Assembly: GCF_036014115.1 (NCBI RefSeq) | Contig: NZ_CP107913.1 | Span: 1,798,001-1,862,000 of the forward strand | Direction of reading: 5' to 3' | Source: Streptomyces sp. NBC_00448 | GTDB lineage: Bacteria > Actinomycetota > Actinomycetes > Streptomycetales > Streptomycetaceae | DNA: 64,000 nt | Shown here: positions 8,519 to 18,474 of the stretch, piece after piece | Position numbering within the stretch: position 1 is the first letter of the stretch | How the letters are laid out: every line of letters begins with the position of its first letter | Made by a program: the position numbers and the translations under genes | The notes under the pieces: model-generated | What the model was told of the DNA's origin: nothing | What the model saw: the letters and a program-made list of their open reading frames with translations, nothing else | The model's database searches: none

Positions 8519-9136
8519 ATGAACGGCGAAGAACTGCTCGACGCCCAGGAGACCGCTCGGGTCCGTGAGGGAGTCGCGGAGGCCGTCCTACGGGCCCCCG
8601 AAGGGCTGGCCGAGTCCCTGGAGGACGACGCGACGGGCTTCCTGCGCCTGGTGGACGCCACCCGGATCGGCGCCGAGGAGACGAACCGGCTGCTGCGCGA
8701 GGCGGTCCAGGGCGCCCGGGCCGCGGGCCACAGTTGGGACACCGTGGGCCGGGTGCTGGGCGTGAGCCGGCAGGCCGCCCAGCAGAGGTTCGCCGGCAAG
8801 GCAGCCGACGCCGTCTCCGCCGACCCCGGCACCCGCAGCCCCGGCACCCACAGCCCCGACGGTCCGGAGCGACGCGTCCTGACCCCGCTGACCGCGTTCA
8901 ACGAAATGGCGGCGCTCGCCCAAGCCGGCGCGGAAGGTTGGCAGTTGGTCGGCTACGGCGCCCTGTACCACGAGGTCGAGGCATCCGACCGCCGCTGGGA
9001 GCACTGCCGGGTCACGATCGCGGCCGCCGCCCGGCGCCGGCGCATGGAGGCCGAAGGGTGGGTCCCGGTCGGCGCGGGCTGGTTCCCCTGGCGCTACTAC
9101 AAGCGGCCGCTGCACGAAGCCGCGGCAGACTGTTGA
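8519..9136 (+). CDS. Uncharacterised protein with helix-turn-helix-like segment
   Basis: A 205-aa cytoplasmic protein of unknown function. The start is ATG at 8519, behind GGAGG. Residues about 55-85 (GHSWDTVGRVLGVSRQAAQQRF) read as a helix-turn-helix. A short Pro/Ser-rich linker follows, then a C-terminal domain rich in Trp and Arg (GAEGWQLVGYGALYH, GWVPVGAGWFPWRYYKRPL). No membrane segment or enzymatic motif is visible. The paired palindromes just upstream make it a candidate for self-regulation. It follows the kinase gene by 199 bases on the same strand but seems to have its own promoter region. Confidence 0.75.
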   Translation: MNGEELLDAQETARVREGVAEAVLRAPEGLAESLEDDATGFLRLVDATRIGAEETNRLLREAVQGARAAGHSWDTVGRVLGVSRQAAQQRFAGKAADAVSADPGTRSPGTHSPDGPERRVLTPLTAFNEMAALAQAGAEGWQLVGYGALYHEVEASDRRWEHCRVTIAAAARRRRMEAEGWVPVGAGWFPWRYYKRPLHEAAADC

Positions 9137-9244
9137 ACCGCCCCCGGTGAAACACCCCCGGGCCGTGCCCCGCACCGGCTCGGATTCCCGCGCGCCGCTT
9201 CCTCGAATCGGCCTCGTCACGGGGCGTGCGCTATGTTCCCCGCC

Positions 9245-9793
9245 ATGACCGAGCTTGGACCAGATGTCTGGCCGCCCGCCCCGATCAGGACCGAGCGGCT
9301 CGTGCTCCGCGAGCCCGAGGCCCGGGACCGTACGGCGATCGTCGAGCTGTTCTCCGCACCGGAGGTGGGCACCTACACCGGCGGCGCCCGGCCCCGCGAG
9401 GAACTCGAGCGCGTGGTGCCCGAGGTGCCGAAACGGCGCCCCGGGCTCTTCGTGGTCGACCTCGACGGAGCGATGATCGGCACCATCGAACTCAACCGCC
9501 GCGACGCGGACCATCGCAGCCAGGTCCGCCCGGATGACGGCGAGGCCGAACTCGGCTACCTCTTCCTGCCGCGGGCGTGGGGGCACGGGTACGCCGCCGA
9601 AGCGTGCGCGGCGGCACTCGACTGGTTCGCCGCCGCGCTTCCCGGCGAACCGGTGGCGCTCGTCACCCAGACCGCCAACGACCGCTCGATACGCCTCGCG
9701 GCGAAGCTGGGGTTCGTCGAGGTGCAACGGTTCGAGGAGTGGGGCGCCGCACAGTGGTTCGGCCGGTGGTCCTCTCCCCCAGCGTCCGCCTGA
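9245..9793 (+). CDS. GNAT family N-acetyltransferase (RimJ/RimL-like)
   Basis: Predicted acetyl-CoA-dependent acetyltransferase of 182 aa; acceptor unknown. It opens with RTERLVLREPEARD, the usual beginning of RimJ/RimL-like GNATs. The acetyl-CoA-binding segment is ELGYLFLPRAWGHGYAAEAC, and the late motif TANDRSIRLAAKLGFVEV is typical of the fold. ATG at 9245 is chosen because the family usually starts a few residues before this; ATG at 9233 would add four residues. No clear ribosome-binding site precedes either. It ends before a hairpin shared with the convergent cellulase gene. Confidence 0.85.
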   Translation: MTELGPDVWPPAPIRTERLVLREPEARDRTAIVELFSAPEVGTYTGGARPREELERVVPEVPKRRPGLFVVDLDGAMIGTIELNRRDADHRSQVRPDDGEAELGYLFLPRAWGHGYAAEACAAALDWFAAALPGEPVALVTQTANDRSIRLAAKLGFVEVQRFEEWGAAQWFGRWSSPPASA

Positions 9794-9818
9794 CCCGCGG
9801 CCCCTGACGGCACGCACC

Positions 9819-9850
9819 CGGGCCGGCCGTTCCGAGGAGCGGCCGGCCCG
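9819..9850. terminator. Bidirectional hairpin between acetyltransferase and cellulase genes
   Basis: A perfect 11-bp stem (CGGGCCGGCCG with its complement) and a 10-nt loop lie between the two convergent genes, and could stop transcription from both sides. Confidence 0.75.
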
Positions 9851-9921
9851 TCCGCCGGCTCCCGACGCTCGGCGCCGGGTGAACCACCGTACGGATCAAG
9901 CTCAGCGACTGCCCGCGCCCC

Positions 9922-11748
<1,827 letters not shown>

Positions 11749-11917
11749 TCAAGGGGCCGCGCAGGGTTCAAGAGGTGAAGCGCAGAGGGGAGTTGGCGGA
11801 ATGCCCGGGCCGGGGCGAACGGGTGGGCCCGGCTGCGCGGGTCCGACCGGCCGCGCCCGCGTCCGTCTCCGTGAAGCCGGCCCTACCGGTGACCGTGTGT
11901 GCGCACCGGGGTGAATA

Positions 11918-12481
11918 ATGCCCCGCATGGACCAGGGACTTGCTGCGTTACTGGGTGCGACGGTAGGTGTCGTCGGGACGGTCGCGGCATCGGCGATCTC
12001 CAGTGGGGCGACACGGCGGCAGCTGGAGGGACAGGCCAAGGTCGAGCACTCCCAGTGGCGCAGGCAACTGCGGCGAGACGCGTAAATCGCCTTCCTGGCC
12101 CCGGCCAACAAGTCGCGCACCGCTCTGAAGATGGCCGCACGAGCGCTGGTCGGCGATGCCCCGGATGTCGCCGAGGCCGATCGGCGGCTCCAGGTCGGGC
12201 AGGATCAGTTGGCTCTGGTGCAGGCGGCTTGGGCCGGCCTCGCGGTCGAGGGGCCCGAGTCCGTGGAGCAGGCGGCCCACAGCGTCCACCTGGGGCTCCA
12301 CTCGATGCATACGACTCTTCTCGCCTGGCGTGACTCCTCGGCCGCCCCGGATCGGAACGTCAACTTCGTCGAGCGTCACGCCGTCGAGGTGACCACGGTC
12401 TCCGAGCGCCTCGGCGGCTTCACGTCGGCTGCTCGCACCGCCTTGGACGACACCGACCTTCTGCCGAGCAGGCCCGACTGA
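11918..12481 (+). pseudogene. Hypothetical protein gene interrupted by an in-frame TAA
   Basis: One frame runs from ATG 11918 (alternative ATG 11927) to TGA 12479-12481, with high GC at third positions throughout. It is broken by a single TAA at 12083-12085, codon 56. Before it are a hydrophobic N-terminal segment (GATVGVVGTVAASAI) and a charged helix (RRQLEGQAKVEHSQWRRQLRRDA); after it the protein continues as IAFLAPANKSRTALKMAA. The context suits an original Tyr codon (TAC or TAT), so one base change would explain the stop. A shorter product could restart at ATG 12131 (116 aa). It resembles small actinobacterial membrane-anchored coiled-coil proteins of unknown function. A sequencing error cannot be excluded. 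Confidence 0.75.
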
Positions 12482-12558
12482 GGGTGCGGCGCCGACCACG
12501 GCAGATCGCTGGTGGGCCGCCTCGAAGACCGGCTTGGCCATGGTCAACCGGAGGTAGC

Positions 12559-13092
12559 TCAGAGGCTCCGCGACGACCGGGCGGTGTGGCCGCGGCCCGG
12601 CCCGGTGCGGTGGATGTCCCGGGCGGCCAGGGCGATCATGACGGCGGGAATGAGGATGTCGTTGGCGAGGATGCCGCCCGTGTTTCCGGCGGCGTGGTCG
12701 CCGTTGGCGAACCACTGGTAGACGTGGCCGATCGTGGCTCCCCAGAGGAACGCAGCGGCCGCCAGCCCGCTGGTGAGGCGCTCGCGGGGCGACGCGGACG
12801 CGGCACGGAAGCCCAGCACGGCGAGGCCGAGGTTGGCGAAGGCGATCTCGAACTGGAACGGCGAGTGCGCGAAGCCGATGGTGTCGGCCATGTCCTTCGG
12901 GACCGCCAGGAACGAGATCGTGATCCACAGGCTTCCGATGCCGACGGCGCCGACGGCCCACCAGCGCTGCCAGATCTCCGCCGCCGGCCGGCCCGGGGCG
13001 CGGCGACGGCAGCTCAGCAGCGCCCCGAGCGCGGGCACCAGCATGAAGAGGAGCGGAAACGTGGTCCGAACGGCATAAGGGAGGGCGTCCAT
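12559..13092 (-). CDS. DUF6790-like integral membrane protein
   Basis: A 177-aa protein with about four hydrophobic segments and short loops. It includes the conserved-looking stretch HVYQWFANGDHAAGNTGGILANDILIP, which I associate with the DUF6790 family; the function is unknown. It is transcribed divergently from the MarR gene with only 56 bases between the starts. That gap contains an AT-rich palindrome, which suggests repression by the MarR protein. MarR regulators often control a neighbouring membrane protein, but transport activity is not shown here. Confidence 0.75.
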   Translation of the reverse strand: MDALPYAVRTTFPLLFMLVPALGALLSCRRRAPGRPAAEIWQRWWAVGAVGIGSLWITISFLAVPKDMADTIGFAHSPFQFEIAFANLGLAVLGFRAASASPRERLTSGLAAAAFLWGATIGHVYQWFANGDHAAGNTGGILANDILIPAVMIALAARDIHRTGPGRGHTARSSRSL

Positions 13093-13109
13093 GACTTGAG
13101 TGTTGCATG

Positions 13110-13121
13110 GTTAATATTAAC
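13110..13121. promoter_or_regulatory. Probable MarR operator
   Basis: GTTAATATTAAC is a perfect 12-bp palindrome made almost only of A and T in a GC-rich genome. It lies between the divergent membrane-protein (13092) and MarR (13149) starts. MarR-family operators often have this form, so it probably represses both promoters. Confidence 0.75.
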
Positions 13122-13148
13122 GGCGCAAGAGTCCGGTAGAGTAGGCGC

Positions 13149-13637
13149 ATGGACGAAGGACTGGCAGAGCTCCTGTACCGCGTGGTCATGCTGATGGGCG
13201 AGGCGGCCCGGCGCCGCTCCGGCCCGAACCAGCGCCTCTCCCACAGCCAACTGCGGCTGCTGGGCACCCTTGAGGAGATCCAACCCGCCACCCAGCACCA
13301 GCTCGCCGAGGCCCTGGCCCTGTCCGACCCCGCCATCAGCCGCGCCCTGCGCCCACTGGAGGCGCAGGGGTACGTGACGATCACCGTCGACCCCGCCCAC
13401 CGGCGCCGGCGCCTGGTCACCCTCACCCCGATCGGCCAGGACACCTTCCTGGCCGAGGGCAAGCCCCTGGAGGAGGAACTCCGCACCGCCCTCCTGCAGG
13501 CCGGCTTCCCCTACGAGCGCTACCTCGCCGACACCCACCGGCTCGCCGCGCTGCTGACACCCGCGCAGCCACGGCGCGCAGCCACGGCCCGGCAACCGGA
13601 CGGCGCACCGGAGCCGGACGGAGCGGGACCTGCGTGA
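13149..13637 (+). CDS. MarR family transcriptional regulator
   Basis: Winged-helix regulator of 162 aa starting at ATG 13149. The DNA-binding part is clear at about residues 35-100: SQLRLLGTLEEIQPATQHQLAEALALSDPAISRALRPLEAQGYV, followed by the wing DPAHRRRRLVTLT. The C-terminal 20 residues are a Pro/Arg/Ala-rich tail with no predicted role. It probably senses a small molecule and represses itself and the divergent membrane protein through the palindrome between them. A strong hairpin follows the gene. Confidence 0.9.
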   Translation: MDEGLAELLYRVVMLMGEAARRRSGPNQRLSHSQLRLLGTLEEIQPATQHQLAEALALSDPAISRALRPLEAQGYVTITVDPAHRRRRLVTLTPIGQDTFLAEGKPLEEELRTALLQAGFPYERYLADTHRLAALLTPAQPRRAATARQPDGAPEPDGAGPA

Positions 13638-13658
13638 GCAAGGAGAAGCTGAATTTCC

Positions 13659-13692
13659 GTCACCTGCCGCTCGGCCAGGAGCGGCAGGTGAC
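13659..13692 (+). terminator. Hairpin after the MarR gene
   Basis: A perfect 14-bp stem (GTCACCTGCCGCTC with its complement) and a 6-nt loop begin 22 bases after the MarR stop codon. Confidence 0.85.
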
Positions 13693-14013
13693 CGCTCTCA
13701 GCGGCAGGGACGAGCGCCGGCCGAGCGCCTCGCTTCGCAGTCAGCCCCCGGATGACCGCCGCGCCGGTGCGGCGGCGACCGAAGATGCTCTCTGAACGTG
13801 ATGACCGGCCGGCTTCAGCCTCGGATACGTGACACTCGACATGCGGGCCCACCGGTCTCAGCACCGGACCCCGCGGCGAGGGCGCGGCGCCGCGCGCGGA
13901 CATGCCGGCCCGGCACACGTGGAACGCCCCGGGCTGCGCACGCGCGGACCGCCCCGGCACGAAATCCGGGCCACCCCGGCACCGTTCGCCACGCGACCGC
14001 ACAGCGTCGTCGG
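13693..14013. other. Intergenic region without a recognised gene
   Basis: Between the MarR terminator and the iron box no open frame with convincing codon use is seen on either strand. Apart from likely promoter sequence for the siderophore-interacting protein gene at its right end, I see nothing in it. Confidence 0.5.
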
Positions 14014-14027
14014 TTAGGCTTACCTAA
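14014..14027. promoter_or_regulatory. Iron box (DmdR/IdeR-type operator)
   Basis: TTAGGCTTACCTAA matches the core of the actinobacterial iron-box consensus; over the full 19-bp site (14009-14027) about 15 positions agree. It lies 114 bases upstream of the siderophore-interacting protein start. DmdR1 or IdeR with iron would repress here, so the gene should be expressed under iron limitation. Confidence 0.85.
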
Positions 14028-14140
14028 GTGCCTGGCGGCCCGGGCGTGCATCGCGGAGGCCGCCCGGAGCGTGCGCACGGCATGCACGAGGCACACGGAC
14101 AGCCGAGCGCGCGAGACAGCGCGAGGAAGCGGGCGCATCG

Positions 14141-14992
14141 ATGGCGGAACGACCGCAACGCAGGACCCCCACCCCGAAGCGCGCGACCGTACTGCGCGGC
14201 GAGAGGATCACCCCGCACATGGTCCGGGTGGTGCTGGCCGTGGACCCGGCCGCCGCCCTGGACATCGGGGAGTACACCGACCACTACGTCAAACTGCTCT
14301 TCCCCGCCGAGGGCGAGACCTTCCCCGAGCCGCTGGACATCGAGGCGATCCGCCGCGACCAGCCCCGGGAGCGCTGGCCCCGGACCCGCACCTACACCGT
14401 CCGGTCCTACGACCCGGGCACCCGCGAGATGGCGCTGGACTTCGTGGTCCACGGCGACGAGGGCGTCGCCGGTCCCTGGGCGGCCCGGGCGCAGGCCGGC
14501 GAGGTGCTGTACTTCAGTGGTCCGGGCGGCGGGTACGCCCCCGACCCGGCCGCCGACTGGCATCTGCTCGCCGGCGACGAGAGCGCGCTGCCCGCGATCG
14601 GCGCCGCGCTCGACCGACTGCCGGCCGACGCGACCGCGAAGGTCTTCATCGAGGTCTCCGGGCCCGAGGAGGAGCAGAAGTTCGACGTCGGCCCCGGCAC
14701 CGAGGTGGTGTGGCTGCACCGCGGCACCGGCCAGGTCGGCGCCGCACTGGTCGACGCGGTCACCGCGCTCGACTTCCCGGCCGGCCGCGTGCACGTCTTC
14801 GTGCACGGCGAGGCCACGTTCGTCCGCGACCTGCGCCGCCACCTGCGCCTGGACCGCGGCATCCCGCGCGAGGACCTGTCCATCTCGGGTTACTGGCGCC
14901 GCGGCAAGGACGAGGACGGCTGGCAGTCCTCCAAGCGGGAGTGGAACGCGGAGGTCGAGCGCGAGCAGGAGGGCGCACCGGCCGCCTCGTAA
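14141..14992 (+). CDS. Siderophore-interacting protein, FAD/NAD(P)H ferric-siderophore reductase
   Basis: Cytoplasmic flavoprotein of 283 aa that probably releases iron from imported ferric siderophores by reduction. The N-terminal FAD-binding domain contains TRTYTVRSYD, the R-x-Y-(S/T) FAD motif of the family, and FVVHGDEGVAGPWA. The C-terminal SIP domain contains LLAGDESALPAIGAAL and HVFVHGEATFVRDLRRHL, and ends near the typical SGYWRRGKDEDGW. No siderophore uptake or synthesis genes are adjacent. Control by the iron box upstream fits the role. A strong hairpin follows. Confidence 0.93.
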   Translation: MAERPQRRTPTPKRATVLRGERITPHMVRVVLAVDPAAALDIGEYTDHYVKLLFPAEGETFPEPLDIEAIRRDQPRERWPRTRTYTVRSYDPGTREMALDFVVHGDEGVAGPWAARAQAGEVLYFSGPGGGYAPDPAADWHLLAGDESALPAIGAALDRLPADATAKVFIEVSGPEEEQKFDVGPGTEVVWLHRGTGQVGAALVDAVTALDFPAGRVHVFVHGEATFVRDLRRHLRLDRGIPREDLSISGYWRRGKDEDGWQSSKREWNAEVEREQEGAPAAS

Positions 14993-15005
14993 CGGCAGGA
15001 CGTAC

Positions 15006-15039
15006 GGGAGGCGGCACCCGCCGAAGGGTGCCGCCTCCC
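15006..15039. terminator. Bidirectional hairpin between SIP and ABC permease genes
   Basis: A perfect 14-bp stem (GGGAGGCGGCACCC with its complement) and a 6-nt loop lie between two convergent genes. Confidence 0.88.
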
Positions 15040-15055
15040 GCCCGGTCCCGGAGGA

Positions 15056-15925
15056 TCAGACGGCCTTCTGGTACGACCGCAGAGTGCGGGTGGAGAGCCA
15101 GACCGCGGCCAGGGCGAGCGCGACCAGGGCGCCGCCGCGGGTGAGGACCAGCGAACCGTCCGGGTGCGCGGCCATGGCCGAACGCCCGGCGACCAGCGCC
15201 CAGTTGACGGGGTTGACGGCAGCGACGTGCCGCATCCAGGAGGGCATCAGGCCAGGGGCCATGAAGGCCGAGGAGAGGAAGGTCAGCGGCAGCAGCAGGA
15301 AGGTGTTGATGCCGATGATGCTCTCGCGCTGCCTGACCAGCATGCCCAACGCGTTGGAGAACGCGCCGAAGACCGTGCCGAGCAGGACGGACGCCACGAC
15401 GAGCAGCGCCAACCCGCCGACGCCGCCCGGGTAGTGCGCCCCGCCCGCCTTGCCGAGCAGGATGATCACCACCGACTGGAGCGCGGTGCTCAGACCCTGC
15501 TGGACCACGCCGGCGTTCATCAGGGCGGCCCGGCTGACCGGGGTGATCAGGAAGCGGTTGAGGGTGCCGCGCTCGATCTCCTCCAACATGCCCATGCCCG
15601 CCCACATGTTGGAGGACACCGCGCTCATCACCACCACCCCGGGCACGAGGTAGTCCAGGTAGGAACCGCCGCCGAAGCCCGGCAGTTCGACGACCTTGCG
15701 GAAGAGCGAGCCGAACAGGAAGAGCCAGATGACGGGTTGGACCAGCGTGATGACGACCACGACCGGCTGGCGAACGATCGCGACGATCTGACGCTGCGTC
15801 ATGTACCAGGTCTGGGCCAGGACTTCACCCCCGCGCCGGACCCTTCCTGCGTCGGTCGCAGCGGAGGCGGCGGATGAGCCGGCGGACCCGCCGGGCGCCG
15901 AGGTGTGCGGGGTCGCGGTGCTCAT
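15056..15925 (-). CDS. ABC-2 type transporter permease (DrrB-like)
   Basis: Membrane subunit of 289 aa of a drug-type ABC exporter. The start is ATG at 15925, overlapping the ATPase stop by four bases (ATGA), so the two are translationally coupled. After a Ser/Ala-rich N-terminus there are six hydrophobic segments; the DrrB-like stretch IERGTLNRFLITPVSR and the later LPLTFLSSAFM are visible. It pairs with the ATPase encoded just upstream. The cargo is unknown. DrrAB relatives often export antibiotics or lipids, but no biosynthetic genes are adjacent. Confidence 0.9.
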   Translation of the reverse strand: MSTATPHTSAPGGSAGSSAASAATDAGRVRRGGEVLAQTWYMTQRQIVAIVRQPVVVVITLVQPVIWLFLFGSLFRKVVELPGFGGGSYLDYLVPGVVVMSAVSSNMWAGMGMLEEIERGTLNRFLITPVSRAALMNAGVVQQGLSTALQSVVIILLGKAGGAHYPGGVGGLALLVVASVLLGTVFGAFSNALGMLVRQRESIIGINTFLLLPLTFLSSAFMAPGLMPSWMRHVAAVNPVNWALVAGRSAMAAHPDGSLVLTRGGALVALALAAVWLSTRTLRSYQKAV

Positions 15926-17007
15926 CGGGCGTCTCCGGAAGTCGTGGCGGCGGTACGGGAGTCGGCGGGCGGGTTCGTGGCGGTGGTACGGGCGTCGGCG
16001 AGGGCTCGGGTCCCGCCGGGGCCCGCGCCCGCGTCGGCGCCGGCCTCGGCGAACCGCCGCCCGGCGTACCGCAGATACACGTCGTCGAGCGACGGCCGGG
16101 CGACGGTGACGGCCGCGACCGCCGCGCCCTGCCGCTCCAGCGCGGCCAGCACGTGCGGTACGGCGGCGGGCCCGTCGTCGGCACGGGCGCTGACCCGGCG
16201 GCCGTCGACGTCCACCTCCCGCACCCCGGCGAAGGTGTCGAGCGCGGTACGCAGCAGCCCGGCGTCGACCGGGCCGGGCGCGTCGCGCAGCTCCACATGG
16301 ACCGCGTCGCCGCGCAGTTCGCCCTTGAGCGCGTCCGGGGTGCCCTCGGCGACGACCCGGCCGCGGTCCACGATGGCGATCCGCTCGGCGAGCCGGTCGG
16401 CCTCGTCGAGGTAGTGCGTGGTGAGCAGGATGGTCAGGCCGTCGTCGCCGGCCAGCCGGGCGATCTCGGCCCACATCGCGGTGCGCGCCTCCGGGTCGAG
16501 CCCGGTGGTGGGCTCGTCCAGGAAGAGCACCTCGGGGCGGTGCACCAGGCCGAGCGCGACATCGAGCCGGCGCTGCATGCCGCCGGAGTAGGTGTTGACC
16601 TTGCGGCGCCCTGCGCCGGCCAGGTCGAACCGGTCCAGCAGTTCGTCGGCGCGCCGCGCCAGGGCGGCGCCGCGCAGCCCGTACAGCCGGCCTTGCAGCA
16701 GCAGGTTCTCCCGGCCGGTGGCGACCGGGTCGGCGCCGGAATGCTGGGCGACGACGCCGATGGCGCGCCGTACCCGCTCCGGGTGGCGCAGCGCGTCGTG
16801 CCCGGCGACCAGGACGGCGCCGGAGTCGGGGCGGGCGAGGGTGGTCAGGACCCGGACGGTGGTGGACTTTCCGGCGCCGTTCGGGCCGAGCAGGCCGAAG
16901 ACGGTGCCGGGCGCGACGGTGACGGACATGCCGTCCAGGGCCCGGACGTCGCCCGGGTAGGTCTTGACCAGGTCGGTGGCCGCCACGGCGGGCGGGTGCG
17001 TGCTCAT
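15922..17007 (-). CDS. ABC transporter ATP-binding protein (DrrA-like)
   Basis: Energising subunit of 361 aa. The start is ATG at 17007, with GGAGGAA upstream; a longer frame from 17070 is unlikely. It has Walker A (GPNGAGKST), Q-loop (GVVAQHSGAD), signature (YSGGMQRRLDVA), Walker B (EVLFLDEPTTGLDP) and switch His (TTHYLDEA). The C-terminal region after about residue 215 is the DrrA-type extension, followed by an Ala/Gly/Thr-rich tail of about 40 residues. It is encoded before its permease partner. The PadR gene upstream on the same strand is a plausible regulator. Confidence 0.93.
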   Translation of the reverse strand: MSTHPPAVAATDLVKTYPGDVRALDGMSVTVAPGTVFGLLGPNGAGKSTTVRVLTTLARPDSGAVLVAGHDALRHPERVRRAIGVVAQHSGADPVATGRENLLLQGRLYGLRGAALARRADELLDRFDLAGAGRRKVNTYSGGMQRRLDVALGLVHRPEVLFLDEPTTGLDPEARTAMWAEIARLAGDDGLTILLTTHYLDEADRLAERIAIVDRGRVVAEGTPDALKGELRGDAVHVELRDAPGPVDAGLLRTALDTFAGVREVDVDGRRVSARADDGPAAVPHVLAALERQGAAVAAVTVARPSLDDVYLRYAGRRFAEAGADAGAGPGGTRALADARTTATNPPADSRTAATTSGDAR

Positions 17008-17424
17008 GAGGGTTCCTCCGTGGGAAGGGTGGCCGGGGCGCGCGAGGGCGCCGCCGGTCGGCGGAGGCATGAGCGGCTCCCGAAGGAGGAGCCGGGCTAT
17101 CGTGGGTGTGCCGCACCTCGATCACCTGGCACCCGCTCATGCGCGGAGTGCCCCCAGAAGGCTCTGGGGACGGTCGTGGTTGGTGTTCCGGCGTCCGCTG
17201 TTGCAGCAGCGGGCGCCGGTCTTGCTCCCGGGCCGGCCTGCCCCCGGGCCCCGCACGGTCGTGCGCGAGGGGGCACCGGCGGGTCCTCTCCCCCGGTGCC
17301 GTCATGCCGTACCGACGGGGTGGCCGGCTCCGACCCGCGGGCAGCGCCGCGGGCCAGGGGGTGGGTCCGATCAGAGCGTCAGGGTCAGAGAGCCAAGTCG
17401 CGTCTGGTCAGGTCGGGTTCGGGG
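17008..17424. other. Upstream region of the ABC operon
   Basis: These 417 bases hold no gene I can support; the open frames across them are shadows with unlikely composition. A small hairpin at 17074-17094 (CGGCTCC, 7-nt loop, GGAGCCG) lies in the probable leader of the ABC transcript and might affect its expression. The promoter itself was not identified. Confidence 0.4.
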
Positions 17425-18135
17425 TCACCCGCTCTCCTTGTGCTCCCCGGGCGGGTCGGCCGCCTGGGCCGCCCCGGCCGCCTCGGCCGGGTCGAAGCCC
17501 TCCAGCCGTTCCTCCAGACGGGACCACTCGTCCGGCATTTCGCCGGTCTCGTGCCAGCTGCGCCACTGCCCGATCCCGTCGAGGGTGCCGTCGGCGAACT
17601 CCTGGTATGTCGCGCGCAGCCAGGCGATCTGCGCCCGCACCATGTGGAGTTGGTAGTCGATCTCGATGACGAACATCCGCGGGAGTTCGCCGTCCAGCGC
17701 GTCCAGCACCCCGCGCAGCCCGGCCGCCTGGACCTCCAGCGCGCGCAGCCGGTCCCTGAGCAGGTCGGTCGCCTCGTCCGGGTGCAGGGCGCCCATCAGC
17801 GAGAGCGCGGTCTCGAAGAGCGGGTACTCCTGCGCCGGCACGGCGACCAGGTCGGCGAGCCAGTCGTGCATCTCGATCCGGCCGTCATCGGTGAGCCCGT
17901 AGACGGTCCGCTCGGGGCGGTTGCCGTCCCGCTGCACGCCCGCGACCTCGACCAAGCCGTGCTTTTCGAGGTTCTGCACCACGGTGTAGAGCGAACCGAA
18001 GTTGATCTTGATGCTGTTTTCCTTGCCGCGTTGACGCAGCAGCCGCGCGATCTCGTACGGGTGCATCGGGCGCTCGGCGAGGGTCACCATCACCGCGAGG
18101 GCCAGCGGATTCGTCAGCTTGCGGCGCCGCGCCAC
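17425..18135 (-). CDS. PadR family transcriptional regulator
   Basis: Regulator of 236 aa. The start is GTG at 18135, behind a perfect GGAGG, although the frame is open further upstream. The N-terminal winged helix (LTNPLALAVMVTLAERPMHPYEIARLLRQR, with NFGSLYTVVQNLEKHGLVE) is the PadR domain; the C-terminal half is the helical Vir_act_alpha_C-like dimerisation part. It lies directly upstream of the DrrAB-like genes on the same strand. PadR proteins often repress neighbouring drug exporters, as LadR and LmrR do, so this pairing is likely. Confidence 0.9.
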   Translation of the reverse strand: MARRRKLTNPLALAVMVTLAERPMHPYEIARLLRQRGKENSIKINFGSLYTVVQNLEKHGLVEVAGVQRDGNRPERTVYGLTDDGRIEMHDWLADLVAVPAQEYPLFETALSLMGALHPDEATDLLRDRLRALEVQAAGLRGVLDALDGELPRMFVIEIDYQLHMVRAQIAWLRATYQEFADGTLDGIGQWRSWHETGEMPDEWSRLEERLEGFDPAEAAGAAQAADPPGEHKESG

Positions 18136-18162
18136 CGGTACCCACCTCCTCACTCGTCGCCG

Positions 18163-18221
18163 TATATCCGGGTACGAATATATCGCGACTGTCAGCATCC
18201 GACAAGTGCGATGTATCGCGA
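18163..18221. promoter_or_regulatory. AT-rich promoter/operator region of the PadR gene
   Basis: Two copies of TATCGCGA lie at 18181-18188 and 18214-18221, 33 bp apart. Between 18163 and 18183 there are flanking TATAT and ATATAT elements. The AT content stands out from the surroundings. The site lies just upstream of the PadR start, where autoregulation would act. Confidence 0.5.
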
Positions 18222-18317
18222 GTTTCGCGGGCCGGCGATGTGGCCCTCCCGCTCCCGGCTCGGCCCCGGCCGCCGCTCCCGGCTCGCCCTCGTCCGCCCC
18301 GCGCACGGGAACGCGAA

Positions 18318-18364
18318 AGCCCGGCTCCGCTCGGCACGTTGGAGGTGCCGAGCGGAGCCGGGCT
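18318..18364. terminator. Very strong hairpin after the P450 operon
   Basis: A perfect 20-bp stem with a 7-nt loop (arms 18318-18337 and 18345-18364) lies 111 bases beyond the stop of the ferredoxin reductase gene on the minus strand and before the PadR promoter. It should isolate the two units. Confidence 0.88.
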
Positions 18365-18474
18365 CGTCCCGGGCTGCGCGCACGCCGCGCCGGGTCCCGG
18401 CGCTCGCGGATCAGCCGGGCGGCCGTGTAGTCGGGCGGCCGGGCAGCCGGGCGACCAAGCCCCCGGTCACCCGC

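Noticed and set aside
12131-12481. Independent 116-codon gene
   Set aside because: It is more simply read as the downstream part of the TAA-interrupted gene; there is no ribosome-binding site before its ATG.
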